This document shows positions 1 through 9,308 of a stretch of DNA of 64,000 bases, one piece after another. The DNA lies in contig NZ_JAMLIG010000001.1 of NCBI RefSeq assembly GCF_023954305.1, forward strand, positions 3,802,001 through 3,866,000, given 5' to 3'. This DNA comes from Mesorhizobium sp. GTDB lineage: Bacteria; Pseudomonadota; Alphaproteobacteria; Rhizobiales; Rhizobiaceae. Within the stretch, counting starts at the first letter, position 1, and each line of letters opens with the position of its first letter. The notes under the pieces are model-generated. The model saw only the letters and a program-made list of their open reading frames with translations, was not told where the DNA came from and searched no databases. The translations under genes and the position numbers were made by a program.

Positions 1-1262
1 GACAGGACGACCTGCTCGCCGGCTTCGAGGCCGGACAGGATCTCGATCCTGCGCCCGTCGGTCGAGCCGGTCCTGACCCTTCTTGCCTGCGGCGTGCCGT
101 CTTCCAGCACGTAGAGCATGCGGCTGCCGTCGGCCGACTGCACGGTGGCGGGCGGGCGGGTGCTCGGCATGCGCGGCATGAACAGGCTTTGCAGGCTGAA
201 GCCGCGCGAGGCTTCCACGGCCGGCGGACGGTAGCGGAACGCCTCCGACGGAATGACCACGACGTCCTTCACCTCCCTGGTGATGACCGAAACGGTCGCC
301 GTCATGCCGGGCCTGAGCAGCAGGTCGGCATTGGCGACCGCGAGCTTGGCCTCATAGGTGACGACTCCGTCTGTGGTGACGGAAGCGTAGGCGATGTCGC
401 TGATCGCCGCGTCGAAACTGCGCCCCGCAAACGCGTCGACGGTGAAGCTCGCCTTCTGGCCCTTCTCGACGGTGCCGATGTCGGCCTCGTCGATCGCAGC
501 CTCGAGTTCCATCTGGGTCAGGTCGGCGGCGATGACGAACAGGACAGGCGCGGAGAGGGAGGAGGCGACCGTCTGGCCGGGATCGACGGAGCGGGTCAGA
601 ACGACGCCGTCGATCGGCGCGTAGATCGTGCTCTGTGCCAGGTCCGCCTGCTGCAGCTTCAGGTCGGCCTCGGCGATCGCGAGATTGGCCTGCGCCGACG
701 ACACCGCGCTCGCGGCGCGGTCGCGCGCCGCGGTGGCGGTCTCCAGAGTCTGGTCGGCGACCATGCCGCGCCTCGCCAGGCTTGCCGTGCGCTCCAGCGC
801 AAGGTCAGTTTCCTTCAGCGTCACGCGCGTGTCGTCGACCTTGGCGCGTGCGGCCTCCACGGAGGCTTCGGCCCGTTCGACCTGTGCGGCGCGACGGGTG
901 GTGTCGAGGGTCAGGAGCACGTCGCCCTTGGACACGCGCTCGTTCTCGTTCACGGCGACGGTGCGGACCACGCCCGACAATTCGCTCGACACGTCGACCT
1001 GAGTCACCGGCTGCAGCGTGCCCGTGGCGGTGACCGTCGTGATGATGTCGCCGCGTTCGGCGGGTGCGGTGACATAGGCGGGCTGAGTCGAGGAACCGCC
1101 TGCCGACCAGTACCACCAGGCACCGCCGGCGGCCGCGGCGAGAAGGATGCCCACAATCGCCCAGCGCAGCACGTGCCGGCGCGGAGCCTTGTCGCCGAGC
1201 GCCAGCGACGCGGCGATCTCGGGGGCGGGGGCCGATTCCGTGCGGTTGACGATCTGATCCAT
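1..1262 (-). CDS. RND/MacA-type efflux periplasmic adaptor (partial, C-terminus off the window)
   Basis: Membrane fusion protein that would join an inner-membrane pump (MacB-like ABC or RND) to an outer-membrane channel. The minus-strand frame opens at the ATG at 1262 and is still open at base 1, so about 420 N-terminal residues are visible. Seen: a charged N-terminus, one membrane anchor at about residues 32-50, the beta-barrel/lipoyl motif GTLQPVTQVDVSSELSG, a long alpha-helical hairpin rich in Ala, Glu and Arg (about 115-215), a second lipoyl half (APIDGVVLTRSVDPGQTV), and a beta-barrel with LLRPGMTATV. The anchor and GTLQP type fit MacA-like adaptors better than classical AcrA lipoproteins. 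The pump gene expected next lies outside the window, so the substrate is unknown. Family sure; subfamily inferred. Confidence 0.88.
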   Translation of the reverse strand, partial: MDQIVNRTESAPAPEIAASLALGDKAPRRHVLRWAIVGILLAAAAGGAWWYWSAGGSSTQPAYVTAPAERGDIITTVTATGTLQPVTQVDVSSELSGVVRTVAVNENERVSKGDVLLTLDTTRRAAQVERAEASVEAARAKVDDTRVTLKETDLALERTASLARRGMVADQTLETATAARDRAASAVSSAQANLAIAEADLKLQQADLAQSTIYAPIDGVVLTRSVDPGQTVASSLSAPVLFVIAADLTQMELEAAIDEADIGTVEKGQKASFTVDAFAGRSFDAAISDIAYASVTTDGVVTYEAKLAVANADLLLRPGMTATVSVITREVKDVVVIPSEAFRYRPPAVEASRGFSLQSLFMPRMPSTRPPATVQSADGSRMLYVLEDGTPQARRVRTGSTDGRRIEILSGLEAGEQVVL

Positions 1263-1463
1263 GGCGGACGCTTTCTTCTCGGCGGCGAGGCGTCGACATT
1301 GCCTCTTCTGACAGAGATCTGCCTTGATGCAGCGCAATACAAATTAAATCTGGTTCATCTTGCGCTCTCGTGGGCGAAGGAGTGCACCCGCCTTGCGTCG
1401 TGTCCGCGTTGAGCCATGGAGGGCGAACGCGTTATGCGTCATGATCCGATGAAGGAGACCAGG

Positions 1464-2372
1464 ATGACCGCACGCCGCTACCTGCTGCTCGACGTCTTTG
1501 CCGGACGGCCGCTCGAAGGCAATCCGCTGGCCGTCGTCCTCGATGCCCACGGGCTCGACACGGCGCGGATGCAGGCGATCACGCGCGAGTTCAAACTGTC
1601 GGAGACCGTCTTCGTGCTGCCGCCGGGAAACCCCGCGCACGCGGCGCGCATCCGCATTTTCTGTCCCGAGTACGAGATGCCTTTCGCCGGCCATCCGACC
1701 GTCGGCACAGCGGTGGCGCTGTGGCGCGAGCGCGGCCATGGCGATGGCGAGATCCTGGTGCTGGAGGAAAACGTCGGGCCGGTGCGCTGCATCGTAACCA
1801 GCGGGGAGGGCGCGGCTTTCGCCGAGTTCGACGTGCCTCAGATATCGTCCGCGTTGCCGTTCTCGCCCGACCCTGCGCGGATCGCCGCGGCGCTGGGGCT
1901 CGATCCCGCCGACCTCGGTTTCGACGGCCACGCGATCGGCGCCTGGTCGGCGGGCGTGCCCTATGTGACCGTGCCGCTCACGGGACTGGAGGCGATGCGG
2001 CGCATCCGCTTCGACACGCGGCTCTGGCAGGCCTTCGCGCCGGCCAAGGCGAACGACGCCAAGGCGTCCGCCTATGTCTATTGCCGCGAAACGAACCTTG
2101 CCGGCAGTTCCTTCCATGCCCGCATGTTCGTGGCGGCCACGCCATCCTACGAGGACCCCGCCACCGGCTCGGCGGCTGCCGCCTTCGTCGGAACCTTCGT
2201 CGCCAACGAGCAGCCGGACGACGGCAGCCACGCGATCTGGATCGAGCAGGGCATCGAAATGGGCCGCCCTTCGCGCATCCGCCTCGAGATCGACGTGGAG
2301 GGCGGCCGCGCCACTGCCGCGCGCATCGGCGGCGAGGCGGTCATCGTCGGGCGGGGGGAGATGTATGCGTGA
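1464..2372 (+). CDS. PhzF family isomerase/epimerase-like protein
   Basis: Member of the PhzF/diaminopimelate-epimerase-fold family, 302 aa and thus full length. I chose the ATG at 1464, not the upstream ATG at 1416, because GGAG sits just before it (about 1454-1457) and the protein then starts MTARRYLLLDVFAG like family members. Seen: the GNPLAVV motif near residue 19, LSET with Glu47 aligning with the catalytic Glu45 of Pseudomonas PhzF, CPEYEMPFAGHPTVG around 71-85, and the second-half motif DPATGSAAAAF. The gene stands alone and no other phenazine gene is present, so a role in phenazine synthesis is unlikely; most such homologues have no known substrate. Next to it, in opposite orientation, lies a small coiled-coil gene. 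Confidence 0.88.
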   Translation: MTARRYLLLDVFAGRPLEGNPLAVVLDAHGLDTARMQAITREFKLSETVFVLPPGNPAHAARIRIFCPEYEMPFAGHPTVGTAVALWRERGHGDGEILVLEENVGPVRCIVTSGEGAAFAEFDVPQISSALPFSPDPARIAAALGLDPADLGFDGHAIGAWSAGVPYVTVPLTGLEAMRRIRFDTRLWQAFAPAKANDAKASAYVYCRETNLAGSSFHARMFVAATPSYEDPATGSAAAAFVGTFVANEQPDDGSHAIWIEQGIEMGRPSRIRLEIDVEGGRATAARIGGEAVIVGRGEMYA

Positions 2373-2414
2373 CGCGGCGGGCTGCGCGGCCGATGGTTCG
2401 CTCGCCGTGCGAGG

Positions 2415-2714
2415 TCAGATGGTGATGCTGTTCGAAGCCTCGGCGAGAAGTTCTACGTCGAACTCCGCCTGACGGGCGGCGGCGCTGTTGTCGTTCGTCT
2501 GCGAGCTGCTCTGCTTGGCCTGGAGTGCCGCCAGCCTGGACTTCAGTGCGGCGATCTCGGCCGCGAGCTTGGTCGCCTCGGCCTGATCCTTGGCCGATTT
2601 GGCCTCCGTCTCCTTGGCCGCTATTTCCTTCTTCAGCGATGCTTCCGTCTCCTGGCCGGAGGACGAGCCGGAAATGAGTTGGACGGATGATGTCGATGAA
2701 ACCGAAGAAATCAT
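2415..2714 (-). CDS. small coiled-coil hypothetical protein (FlxA-like pattern)
   Basis: 99 aa. The N-terminus is Ser/Thr-rich (residues 1-20). It is followed by a continuous heptad-like helix, about residues 24-68, made of Lys, Glu, Ala and Leu, and a polar tail. The composition resembles FlxA-like small proteins found near flagellar genes, but no flagellar gene is in view, so no function is assigned. There is no signal peptide or membrane segment. The regular alternation of hydrophobic and charged residues, and the placement between PhzF and a tRNA with no overlapping better frame, make it a credible gene. It runs convergently with the PhzF gene (43-base gap). Confidence 0.6.
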   Translation of the reverse strand: MISSVSSTSSVQLISGSSSGQETEASLKKEIAAKETEAKSAKDQAEATKLAAEIAALKSRLAALQAKQSSSQTNDNSAAARQAEFDVELLAEASNSITI

Positions 2715-2879
2715 GAGAAAAACCCAAACAAGACAAGCTTACGATAGCCCCGGTTTGGTTACGAAAGTAAAAACGGCGGTCCGACCGCGCGATCCCGTCG
2801 CGGAGATGTCGCTACTGCGGACGTTTCAACGTCACACCGGAGAGGCCTGCCCGATTGCAAATTTCAGCTTCGCGCGGGG

Positions 2880-2907
2880 TGGACACCTGGAGGCTCGTTC
2901 GCTATAG
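2880..2907 (+). promoter_or_regulatory. candidate sigma-70 promoter of tRNA-Lys
   Basis: TGGACA (2880-2885) and CTATAG (2902-2907) are separated by 16 bases and lie 37 bases before the mature tRNA. The boxes resemble alphaproteobacterial housekeeping promoters. Seen in sequence; activity is inferred. Confidence 0.4.
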
Positions 2908-2943
2908 AGCCGCACCTGACGCGGTTGCCGCGTCATATGGCCC

Positions 2944-3019
<76 letters not shown>

Positions 3020-3153
3020 GGCCGTAAGCCCTCCAGATCGATCATCCATGCATCGGAGCCATTGCGTCATGTGTCGCGAGGTTTCGCCCGCGCTGCACAG
3101 CGGCGACCCGCCGCCTCGGCGGCGGCGGGGATGTTGTCGACGTGATGCGGTTG

Positions 3154-3666
3154 TCAGTCGATTGGCGGGGTATCGTTGTCGATCGCTGTCGCGGACGCCG
3201 ACGTCGGAGCAACCGGCCGCTTCTGGCCGCTGTAGCGCACCTGGATATTACAACCAGTGGCATCTTCATGGTTAAAGATCGTCACGACCATGTTCAAATA
3301 TTGTGAAGGCGACGTATGCGGATTCGCCGGCACCTTTGCCGTGATGCGGGCTCGTGACTGGACCTGCGAGCCACCGTGGCCGATCCGTGTCTGGGTGACA
3401 TTGGTCAGCGCGCTCCAGTTTCCGGCCCCCGAAAAATTCTGCGAGTAAGTCCCCCAATGGAACGACATGCTGGTGACGTTGCCGTTGTCCGGGAAGGCAG
3501 CATCCCGGTAGCGCGATTGACCGCAGGCTCCCACATTCCAGCCGACTGCCGCGCATTGTGACGAAGCCCAGATGATGCAGATCGTTCCCGGCATATCCGT
3601 CAAAGCCATGGCGGGGCTGGCGGCAAAGGTGCCGGCAATCATAAGTGCTGATGCTATGCGTTTCAT
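3154..3666 (-). CDS. small exported hypothetical protein
   Basis: 170 aa, preceded by GGGAGGGAACTC directly before the ATG. Residues 1-21 form a classical Sec signal peptide (positively charged start, hydrophobic core, cleavage near AMA-L). The mature part has four cysteines (in GTICII, SSQCAA, GACGQ and TGCNI), many Ser, Thr and Asn, and no recognisable enzyme motif, so it may be a disulphide-stabilised periplasmic or surface protein. I do not recognise the family. It is divergent from the MFS gene across a long gap and is probably transcribed alone. Confidence 0.65.
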   Translation of the reverse strand: MKRIASALMIAGTFAASPAMALTDMPGTICIIWASSQCAAVGWNVGACGQSRYRDAAFPDNGNVTSMSFHWGTYSQNFSGAGNWSALTNVTQTRIGHGGSQVQSRARITAKVPANPHTSPSQYLNMVVTIFNHEDATGCNIQVRYSGQKRPVAPTSASATAIDNDTPPID

Positions 3667-3989
3667 GAGTTCCCTCCCATTTCCGTCAAGACAAGACGGC
3701 CCGTCGCAGTAACGTCGTATCCCCCAAGTCAGCGAGCATAGAAAATCTGTCTCAGATTTAACGGAAAATCAACCAAAGCCGATTGCCGATCCTGTCGATC
3801 TGCCATTGGCGAAGCGGCTACGGATATTGGAGCTCCCAGGGACTGTTCGTATCTGTTTCGGTCGAAGCTGCGTGCCTGGCGTGGTGCATGGTCGCTCCGT
3901 GGCGCTGCCGCCGGCGACCCCGATCCGACATCCTGCCGCCATGCGCCCCAGGGCGCACGCGCCGCGTTCGCGGCCGGAGGAGCGTTGCA
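3667..3989. other. intergenic region between divergent genes
   Basis: This 323-base stretch lies between the exported protein (minus) and the MFS transporter (plus) and should hold both promoters. Only the two ribosome binding sites stand out: GGGAGGG before the minus gene and GGAGG at about 3976-3980 before the plus gene. The in-frame upstream extension of the MFS frame is Arg/Cys-rich and not transporter-like, so I do not count it as coding. Confidence 0.5.
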
Positions 3990-5213
3990 ATGAATGAAGC
4001 GGTGCGGATCGACCGCTATGCGCCCGACGGCGCCTATGCGTGGACGCGGCTCGGCATCTCGCTGGCGCTCGCCACGATCGGCGGTGTCGGCATGTGGGCG
4101 ATCGTCGTGGTGCTGCCGGCCGCGCAGGCGGAGTTCGGCGCCGGACGCGGGGAGGCGTCGCTCGCCTATACGGCGACCATGCTCGGCTTCGCGTTCGGCA
4201 ATGTCGTGATCGGGCGGCTGATCGACCGGATGGGGTTCCGGCTGCCGGCGCTGGTGTCGGCGTTGCTGATGGGCTGCGGTTTCCTTCTTGCCTCCCTGGC
4301 GCCGTCCGTCCTGCTTTTGGCCCTGGCGCAGGGACTGCTGATCGGGGCGGGATCGTCGTCGACCTTCGGGCCGCTGATCGCCGACATTTCGCACTGGTTC
4401 GACCGGCGGCGCGGCATCGCGGTGGCGGTGGCGGCCTGCGGCAATTATTTCGCCGGCGCGCTGTGGCCGATGGCGATGCAGCCGCTGCTTTCCGCCTATG
4501 GCTGGCGCGGGACTTATCTCGTCATCGGCATCGTCTGCCTCGTGACGATGATCCCGCTGGCGGCGATGCTCGGCCGCCGGCCGCCCTATCAGACCGGCGG
4601 CGTGGTGCGCACGCCGGTGGTGAAGGACATCGGGCTGTCGCCGGCTGCGATCCAGGCGCTGCTCGTCGTTGCCGGGCTCGCCTGCTGCGTGGCGATGTCG
4701 ATGCCGCAGGTGCACATTGTCGCCTATTGCGCCGACCTCGGCTACGGCGTGGCGCGCGGCGCGGAAATGCTGTCGCTGATGCTGGCGACGGGCGTGATCA
4801 GCCGCCTCGTGTCAGGGTTTCTCGCCGACCGGATCGGCGGCATCCCGACATTGCTGATCGGCTCGGTGCTGCAGGGCCTGTCGCTCCTGTTCTACATCCC
4901 CTTCGACGGCCTCGCTTCGCTCTATGTCGTCTCGGCGATGTTCGGCCTGGCGCAGGGCGGCATCGTGCCGAGCTATGCCATCATCGTGCGCGAGTACATG
5001 CCCGCGAAGGAGGCGGGACAGCGGGTCGGCATCGTCATCATGGCGACCATCCTCGGTATGGCGCTGGGAGGCTGGATGTCTGGATGGATCTACGACCAGA
5101 CCGGCTCCTACGCGGCTGCGTTCCTCAACGGAATTGCCTGGAACCTGCTCAATGTCAGCGTGATGACGCTACTCCTCTGGCGCTCGATGCGGGGCAGGCC
5201 GGCGGCGGCTTGA
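3990..5213 (+). CDS. MFS transporter (monocarboxylate/OFA-like)
   Basis: 407 aa, twelve predicted membrane segments, a secondary carrier of the inner membrane. The start is the ATG at 3990 because GGAGG precedes it and MNEAVRIDRYAPDGAYAWTR begins just ahead of helix 1; the frame is open further upstream but not protein-like. The loop 2-3 signature GRLIDRMGFRLPALVSA and the loop 8-9 copy GFLADRIGGIP are clear MFS motifs. Overall pattern (long first periplasmic loop, PxxxxxFG after helix 1, IVREYMPAKEAGQRVG near helix 11) fits monocarboxylate-type carriers; the substrate is not deducible. The gene ends two bases before the end of gguC, convergent with it. Confidence 0.85.
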   Translation: MNEAVRIDRYAPDGAYAWTRLGISLALATIGGVGMWAIVVVLPAAQAEFGAGRGEASLAYTATMLGFAFGNVVIGRLIDRMGFRLPALVSALLMGCGFLLASLAPSVLLLALAQGLLIGAGSSSTFGPLIADISHWFDRRRGIAVAVAACGNYFAGALWPMAMQPLLSAYGWRGTYLVIGIVCLVTMIPLAAMLGRRPPYQTGGVVRTPVVKDIGLSPAAIQALLVVAGLACCVAMSMPQVHIVAYCADLGYGVARGAEMLSLMLATGVISRLVSGFLADRIGGIPTLLIGSVLQGLSLLFYIPFDGLASLYVVSAMFGLAQGGIVPSYAIIVREYMPAKEAGQRVGIVIMATILGMALGGWMSGWIYDQTGSYAAAFLNGIAWNLLNVSVMTLLLWRSMRGRPAAA

Positions 5214-5215
5214 CG

Positions 5216-6205
5216 TTACAGCGCCCGCACCGTCACCGGCGCCGGCTTCTCGATCTCCAGCGGATTGCGCAGCGGCAGGCCGAAGCCGTCGGCCTCGATC
5301 TCGAACACGTCGCCCGGCCCGGTGCGGATGCCGTCGGCGAAGGACAGCGTCGCGGTGCCGAACATGTGCACGTGCACGTCGCCCGGCTGTCGGAACAGGC
5401 CGTATTTGAAATGGTGGTGCTCCAGATTGGCGATGGTGTGGGACATGTTGTCCTCGCCCGACAGGAACGGCTTCTCCCAGATGGTCACGCCCTTGCGGCG
5501 GATGCGCGACTGGCCGCGAACGTCGGCGGGCAAGGGGCCGATCAGGATCTCGGGGCCGAAGGCGGCGTTGCGCAGCTTGGAGTGCGCCAGATAGAGATAA
5601 TTGACGCGCTCGGTGACGTGGTCCGAAAATTCGTTCGACAGCGCGAAACCGACGCGGAAGGGCGTGCCGTCGTCCCCGATGACGTAGATGCCGGCGATCT
5701 CGGGCTCCTCGCCCGCGTCCTCGGCGAAGGCGGGCGAGACGAGCGGGGCGCCGGGGGCGGCCACCATCGAGCCATTGCCCTTGTAGAACCATTCCGGCTG
5801 GACGCCCGGCGCGCCGCCGCCGGGCTTGCCGCCTTCGAGGCCCATGCGGAACATCTTCATGGAATCGGTCAGCGTCTCCTCGCCGGTCTCGAGCTTCTTG
5901 TGCATGGCGTCACGCGCGGACGCCGAGCCGAGATGGGTGAGGCCCGTGCCGGTGAGGTGCAGGTGGGCGGGATCCGGGTGGTGGATCGGCGGGCGCACGC
6001 GGCCCTGGCGATAGGCGAGCTCGAGGTCGACGTCGGCGCCCAGTCCGCGCTGCAAGACCAGCTCCCGCAGCCCCTTGTTGGTCCGCGCCGCCTCGAGCGC
6101 CAGTGCATAGACGGATGCCGCGCCCTCCACCAGCCGCACGCGATCCTCGTGGCGCGCCAGCACCCGGATGCGGCCGGTCTCGTCGACAATCTGGGACAAA
6201 AGCAT
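5216..6205 (-). CDS. gguC: GguC / AraD1-type fumarylacetoacetate hydrolase-fold protein
   Basis: 329 aa. The start ATG at 6205 has GGGAAGGA upstream and gives MLLSQIVDETGRIRVL; the open frame further upstream is not conserved-looking. The C-terminal half is a fumarylacetoacetate-hydrolase-like domain (IGDDGTPFRVGFALSNEFSDH, then GPLPADVRGQSRI, and FGTATLSFADGI), the fold used by 2-keto-3-deoxy-sugar-acid dehydratases. Family members named AraD1 or GguC are encoded with the multiple-sugar transporter ChvE-GguA-GguB, as here, which suggests breakdown of an imported pentose or sugar acid. It is the last gene of the chvE-gguABC unit. The exact reaction is inferred from family and context. Confidence 0.85.
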   Translation of the reverse strand: MLLSQIVDETGRIRVLARHEDRVRLVEGAASVYALALEAARTNKGLRELVLQRGLGADVDLELAYRQGRVRPPIHHPDPAHLHLTGTGLTHLGSASARDAMHKKLETGEETLTDSMKMFRMGLEGGKPGGGAPGVQPEWFYKGNGSMVAAPGAPLVSPAFAEDAGEEPEIAGIYVIGDDGTPFRVGFALSNEFSDHVTERVNYLYLAHSKLRNAAFGPEILIGPLPADVRGQSRIRRKGVTIWEKPFLSGEDNMSHTIANLEHHHFKYGLFRQPGDVHVHMFGTATLSFADGIRTGPGDVFEIEADGFGLPLRNPLEIEKPAPVTVRAL

Positions 6206-6337
6206 CTGTCGTTTCCTTCCCGTTCGCCGGGCAATCCCGGCAAAGCTCCGCTGTTTGCGGGGTAGCCTGTCGCCGCCGCATTCCAACCCGGGCTCGTGCA
6301 AATCCTCACCAGGCGGTTTCGGTCTTCCGCCCGAAAC

Positions 6338-7594
6338 TTACGCCTTCTTCTTGTTGTAGAGATCGAAGGCCACCGCGCCGAGCAGCACCAGCCCCTTGAT
6401 GACCTGCTGCCAGTCGATGTTGATGCCCATGATCCCCATTCCGTTGTTCATCACGCCCATGATGAAGGCGCCGATCACCGCGCCCGCGACCTCGCCGACG
6501 CCGCCCATGGCCGACGCGCCGCCGACGAAGACCGCGGCGATGACGTCGAGCTCCATGCCCGCGCCCGCCTTCGGCGTCGCCTGGTTGAGGCGGGCGGCGT
6601 AGATCAGGCCGGCAAGACCCGCCAGCGCCCCCATGATGGAGAAGATGTAGAAGGTCAGCCGCTCGGTGTTGATGCCCGACAGGGCTGCGGCCTTGATGTT
6701 GCCGCCCATCGCATAGATGCGGCGGCCGAAGGTCATCCGCTTGGTCAGGAAGACGAAGCCGGCGATCAGCACACCCATGACGATCAGCACGTTGGGCAGG
6801 CCCTTGTACGAGGCGAACTTGTACATCAGGAACAGGATGATGCCGGCCAAGACGACGTTCTTGGCGATGAAGAAGGCGAAGGGCTCGGCCTCGTAGCCGT
6901 GGCTCTCGCGGTCGCGCCGGCTCTTCAGCGCGAACCAGAGCATCAGCGCGACGATGAGGATGCCGATGATCATCGTGGTCGCATGCAGCACGATGCCGGT
7001 GCCGGGCGTCGGGTTGCCGGCCGCATTGGGCGTCGGGGCGACGATCGTCCAGGGACCGACGACATCGGGAATGAAGCCGGCCGACAGCATCTGGAATTCG
7101 GTCGGGAAGGGGCCGAGCGAGCGGCCGCCGAGCAGCCACAAAAGCAGGCCCTTGAACACCAGCATGCCCGCCAGCGTCACGATGAAGGAGGGGATCTTCA
7201 TATAGGCGACGAAATAGCCCTGCGCGCCGCCGATGACCGCGCCGAGCGCAATGCAGATCGCCGCCGCGAGAAAGGGGTTGACGCCGTAGTCGACCATCAG
7301 GACCGCGGCGGCCGCGCCGACGAAGCCCGCGACCGCACCAACCGACAGGTCGATGTGCCCGGCGACGATGACCAGCAGCATGCCGAGCGCCATCACCACG
7401 ATATAGGAGTTCTGCAGCACCAGATTGGTCAGGTTGACCGGCTTGAACAGAATGCCGCTGGTGGTGAACTGGAAGAACAGCATGATCGCGATCAGCGCGA
7501 TGATCAGCCCGTATTCGCGCAGGTTCGACTTGATCGCGTCCTGCGCCGAGGCCTTGGCCGGGCTGACGACGGGTGCGGCGGTTTCGGTGCTCAT
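6338..7594 (-). CDS. gguB: sugar ABC transporter permease GguB
   Basis: 418 aa inner-membrane permease of the RbsC/XylH class. Its ATG overlaps the gguA stop by four bases (ATGA), showing translational coupling. Seen: about ten membrane segments, the early signature VIVAGHIDLSVGAVAGFVG, SFIVTLAGMLVFKG, and the permease loop RRIYAMGGNIKAAALSGIN followed by a Gly-rich stretch (VFVGGASAMGGVGEVAGAVIGA), all typical of monosaccharide permeases. A central insertion of about 90 residues between these blocks is typical of GguB/MmsB-type permeases. It forms the channel for sugars delivered by ChvE. Confidence 0.93.
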   Translation of the reverse strand: MSTETAAPVVSPAKASAQDAIKSNLREYGLIIALIAIMLFFQFTTSGILFKPVNLTNLVLQNSYIVVMALGMLLVIVAGHIDLSVGAVAGFVGAAAAVLMVDYGVNPFLAAAICIALGAVIGGAQGYFVAYMKIPSFIVTLAGMLVFKGLLLWLLGGRSLGPFPTEFQMLSAGFIPDVVGPWTIVAPTPNAAGNPTPGTGIVLHATTMIIGILIVALMLWFALKSRRDRESHGYEAEPFAFFIAKNVVLAGIILFLMYKFASYKGLPNVLIVMGVLIAGFVFLTKRMTFGRRIYAMGGNIKAAALSGINTERLTFYIFSIMGALAGLAGLIYAARLNQATPKAGAGMELDVIAAVFVGGASAMGGVGEVAGAVIGAFIMGVMNNGMGIMGINIDWQQVIKGLVLLGAVAFDLYNKKKA

Positions 7595-9150
7595 GACGCT
7601 GCCCTTTCCAACTGTTCCTCCCGGGCATGGCCGCGCATGATCGCCCGCATGATCTTCTCCTGGCTGGCCTCTGCCGCCTGCATCTCCCCGACGACGCGGC
7701 CCTCGTTGAGCACGTAGATGCGATCGCAGATGCCCAGCAGTTCCGGCATTTCGGACGAGATGACGAGGACGCCCTTGCCCTCCGCCGCGAGCTTGCCGAT
7801 GATCGTGTAGATCTCGTATTTCGCGCCGACGTCGATGCCGCGCGTCGGCTCGTCGAGGATCAGCACGTCCGGGTTGGCGAACAGCCACTTCGACAGCACG
7901 ACCTTCTGCTGGTTGCCGCCCGAAAGATTGCCGGCGATCTGGTAGACCGAGGACGAGCGGATATTGGTCTTGCGGCGGTATTCGTTGGCGACCTTCAGTT
8001 CGCCCATGTCGTCGATCACGCCGGCCTTCGACGAGACGGCCGGCAGGTTGGCGATCGTGACGTTGTGCTTGATGTGGTCGATCAGGTTGAGGCCGTAGAT
8101 CTTGCGGTCCTCGGTAGCATAGGCAAGACCGGCCGCGACCGCCTTGTTGACGGTCGACGTGTCCGCCTTCTTGCCGTGCAGGAAGACCTCGCCGGTGATG
8201 TTGACGCCCCAGGCCCGGCCGAACACGCTCATGGCGAATTCGGTGCGGCCGGCACCCATCAGCCCGGCGATGCCGACGACCTCGCCCTGCTTGACGTGCA
8301 GATCGACGTTCTTGATCACCTGGCGCTCGGGATGGAGCGGGTGATGGACCGACCAGTTCCTCACCTCGAAGATCGTCTCGCCGATCTTCGGGTCGCGCGG
8401 CGGGTAGCGGTTCTCCAGCGTCCGGCCGACCATCGAGGTGACGATGCGGTCCTCGGTGACGTCGGCCTTGTCCATCGTCTCGATCGTCTGACCGTCGCGG
8501 ATGACCGTGATCCTGTCGGCGATGCGTTTGATTTCGTTGAGCTTGTGCGAGATCATGATCGAGGTCATGCCCTGCGCCTTGAACTCGAGCAGGAGGTCGA
8601 GCAGCGCCTGGCTGTCCTTCTCGGAAAGCGAGGCGGTCGGCTCGTCGAGGATCAGGAGCTTGACGTCCTTGGCCAGCGCCTTGGCGATTTCGACCAACTG
8701 CTGCTTGCCGGTGCCGATATTGGTGATCAGCGTGTCGGGATCCTCGCGCAATCCGACCTTGCGCAGGAGCTCGCCGGCGCGGCGGCGCACCTTGTTCCAG
8801 TCGATGACGCCGGCGGTCGCCTGCTCGTTGCCGAGGAACATGTTCTCGGCGATCGAGAGCATGGGCACCAGAGCGAGTTCCTGGTGGATGATGACGATAC
8901 CGAGCTTTTCGGAATCGTGGATGCCGGTGAATCGGCATTCCTTGCCCTCGAATTGGATGTCGCCCGAATAGCTGCCGAAGGGATAGACGCCCGACAGCAC
9001 CTTCATCAGGGTCGACTTGCCGGCGCCGTTCTCGCCGCAGATGGCGTGGATGTCGCGGCGGCGAACCTGCAGGCTGACGTTCTCCAGCGCCTTCACGCCG
9101 GGAAACGTCTTGGTGATGTTGCGCATCTCGAGGATGATGTCGTCCAACAT
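7591..9150 (-). CDS. gguA: sugar ABC transporter ATP-binding protein GguA (MmsA type)
   Basis: 519 aa with two ATPase domains in one chain, as in RbsA and XylG. First domain: Walker A GENGAGKST near residue 40, the stretch TGKQQLVEIAKAL in place of the ABC signature, and Walker B LLILDEPTASLSE. Second domain: degenerate P-loop GLMGAGRTE near 293, signature LSGGNQQKVVLSKWL and Walker B VLILDEPTRGIDVG. The degenerate second P-loop is normal for this class. Start ATG at 9150 with GGGAG eight bases upstream. It energises uptake of sugars through GguB. A palindromic repeat lies between chvE and this gene, so chvE may be expressed more strongly than the transporter genes. Confidence 0.95.
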   Translation of the reverse strand: MLDDIILEMRNITKTFPGVKALENVSLQVRRRDIHAICGENGAGKSTLMKVLSGVYPFGSYSGDIQFEGKECRFTGIHDSEKLGIVIIHQELALVPMLSIAENMFLGNEQATAGVIDWNKVRRRAGELLRKVGLREDPDTLITNIGTGKQQLVEIAKALAKDVKLLILDEPTASLSEKDSQALLDLLLEFKAQGMTSIMISHKLNEIKRIADRITVIRDGQTIETMDKADVTEDRIVTSMVGRTLENRYPPRDPKIGETIFEVRNWSVHHPLHPERQVIKNVDLHVKQGEVVGIAGLMGAGRTEFAMSVFGRAWGVNITGEVFLHGKKADTSTVNKAVAAGLAYATEDRKIYGLNLIDHIKHNVTIANLPAVSSKAGVIDDMGELKVANEYRRKTNIRSSSVYQIAGNLSGGNQQKVVLSKWLFANPDVLILDEPTRGIDVGAKYEIYTIIGKLAAEGKGVLVISSEMPELLGICDRIYVLNEGRVVGEMQAAEASQEKIMRAIMRGHAREEQLERAAS

Positions 9151-9170
9151 GCTGCTCCCTTCGAGCTGAC

Positions 9171-9303
9171 TTCCTCTCCCCGTTGACGGGGAGAAGATGC
9201 CGGCAGGCAGATGAGGGGCGGCGCAAACCTCGCGGGTTCAGCTCAGCCCCTCCTCCGTCACTTCGTGACACCTTCTCCCCGCGGGCGGGGAGAAGGAGAG
9301 GCG
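9171..9303. repeat. rhizobial-type palindromic intergenic element, copy 1
   Basis: A C/G-rich composite repeat between chvE and gguA. It has a hairpin at each end: CTCCCC-GTTGA-CGGGGAG near 9174-9191 and CTTCTCCCCG-CGGG-CGGGGAGAAG near 9272-9296. Between them lies GCCGGCAGGCAGATGAGGGG and a second short dyad (GTCACTTCGTGAC). This layout is like intergenic mosaic elements common in Rhizobium and Mesorhizobium genomes. It probably forms a stem in the chvE-gguA messenger. Confidence 0.65.
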
Positions 9304-9308
9304 CCAGC

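Noticed and set aside
4040..6265. Plus-strand frame of 741 codons across the MFS gene and antisense to gguC
   Set aside because: Very Arg/Ala/Gly-rich and without motifs; both overlapped genes are clearly coding. High-GC shadow frame.
6338..9271. 977-codon minus-strand frame joining gguA-region sequence to gguB
   Set aside because: The first part is a shifted-frame shadow of gguA; only the last 418 residues are the real GguB protein. Not a fusion gene.
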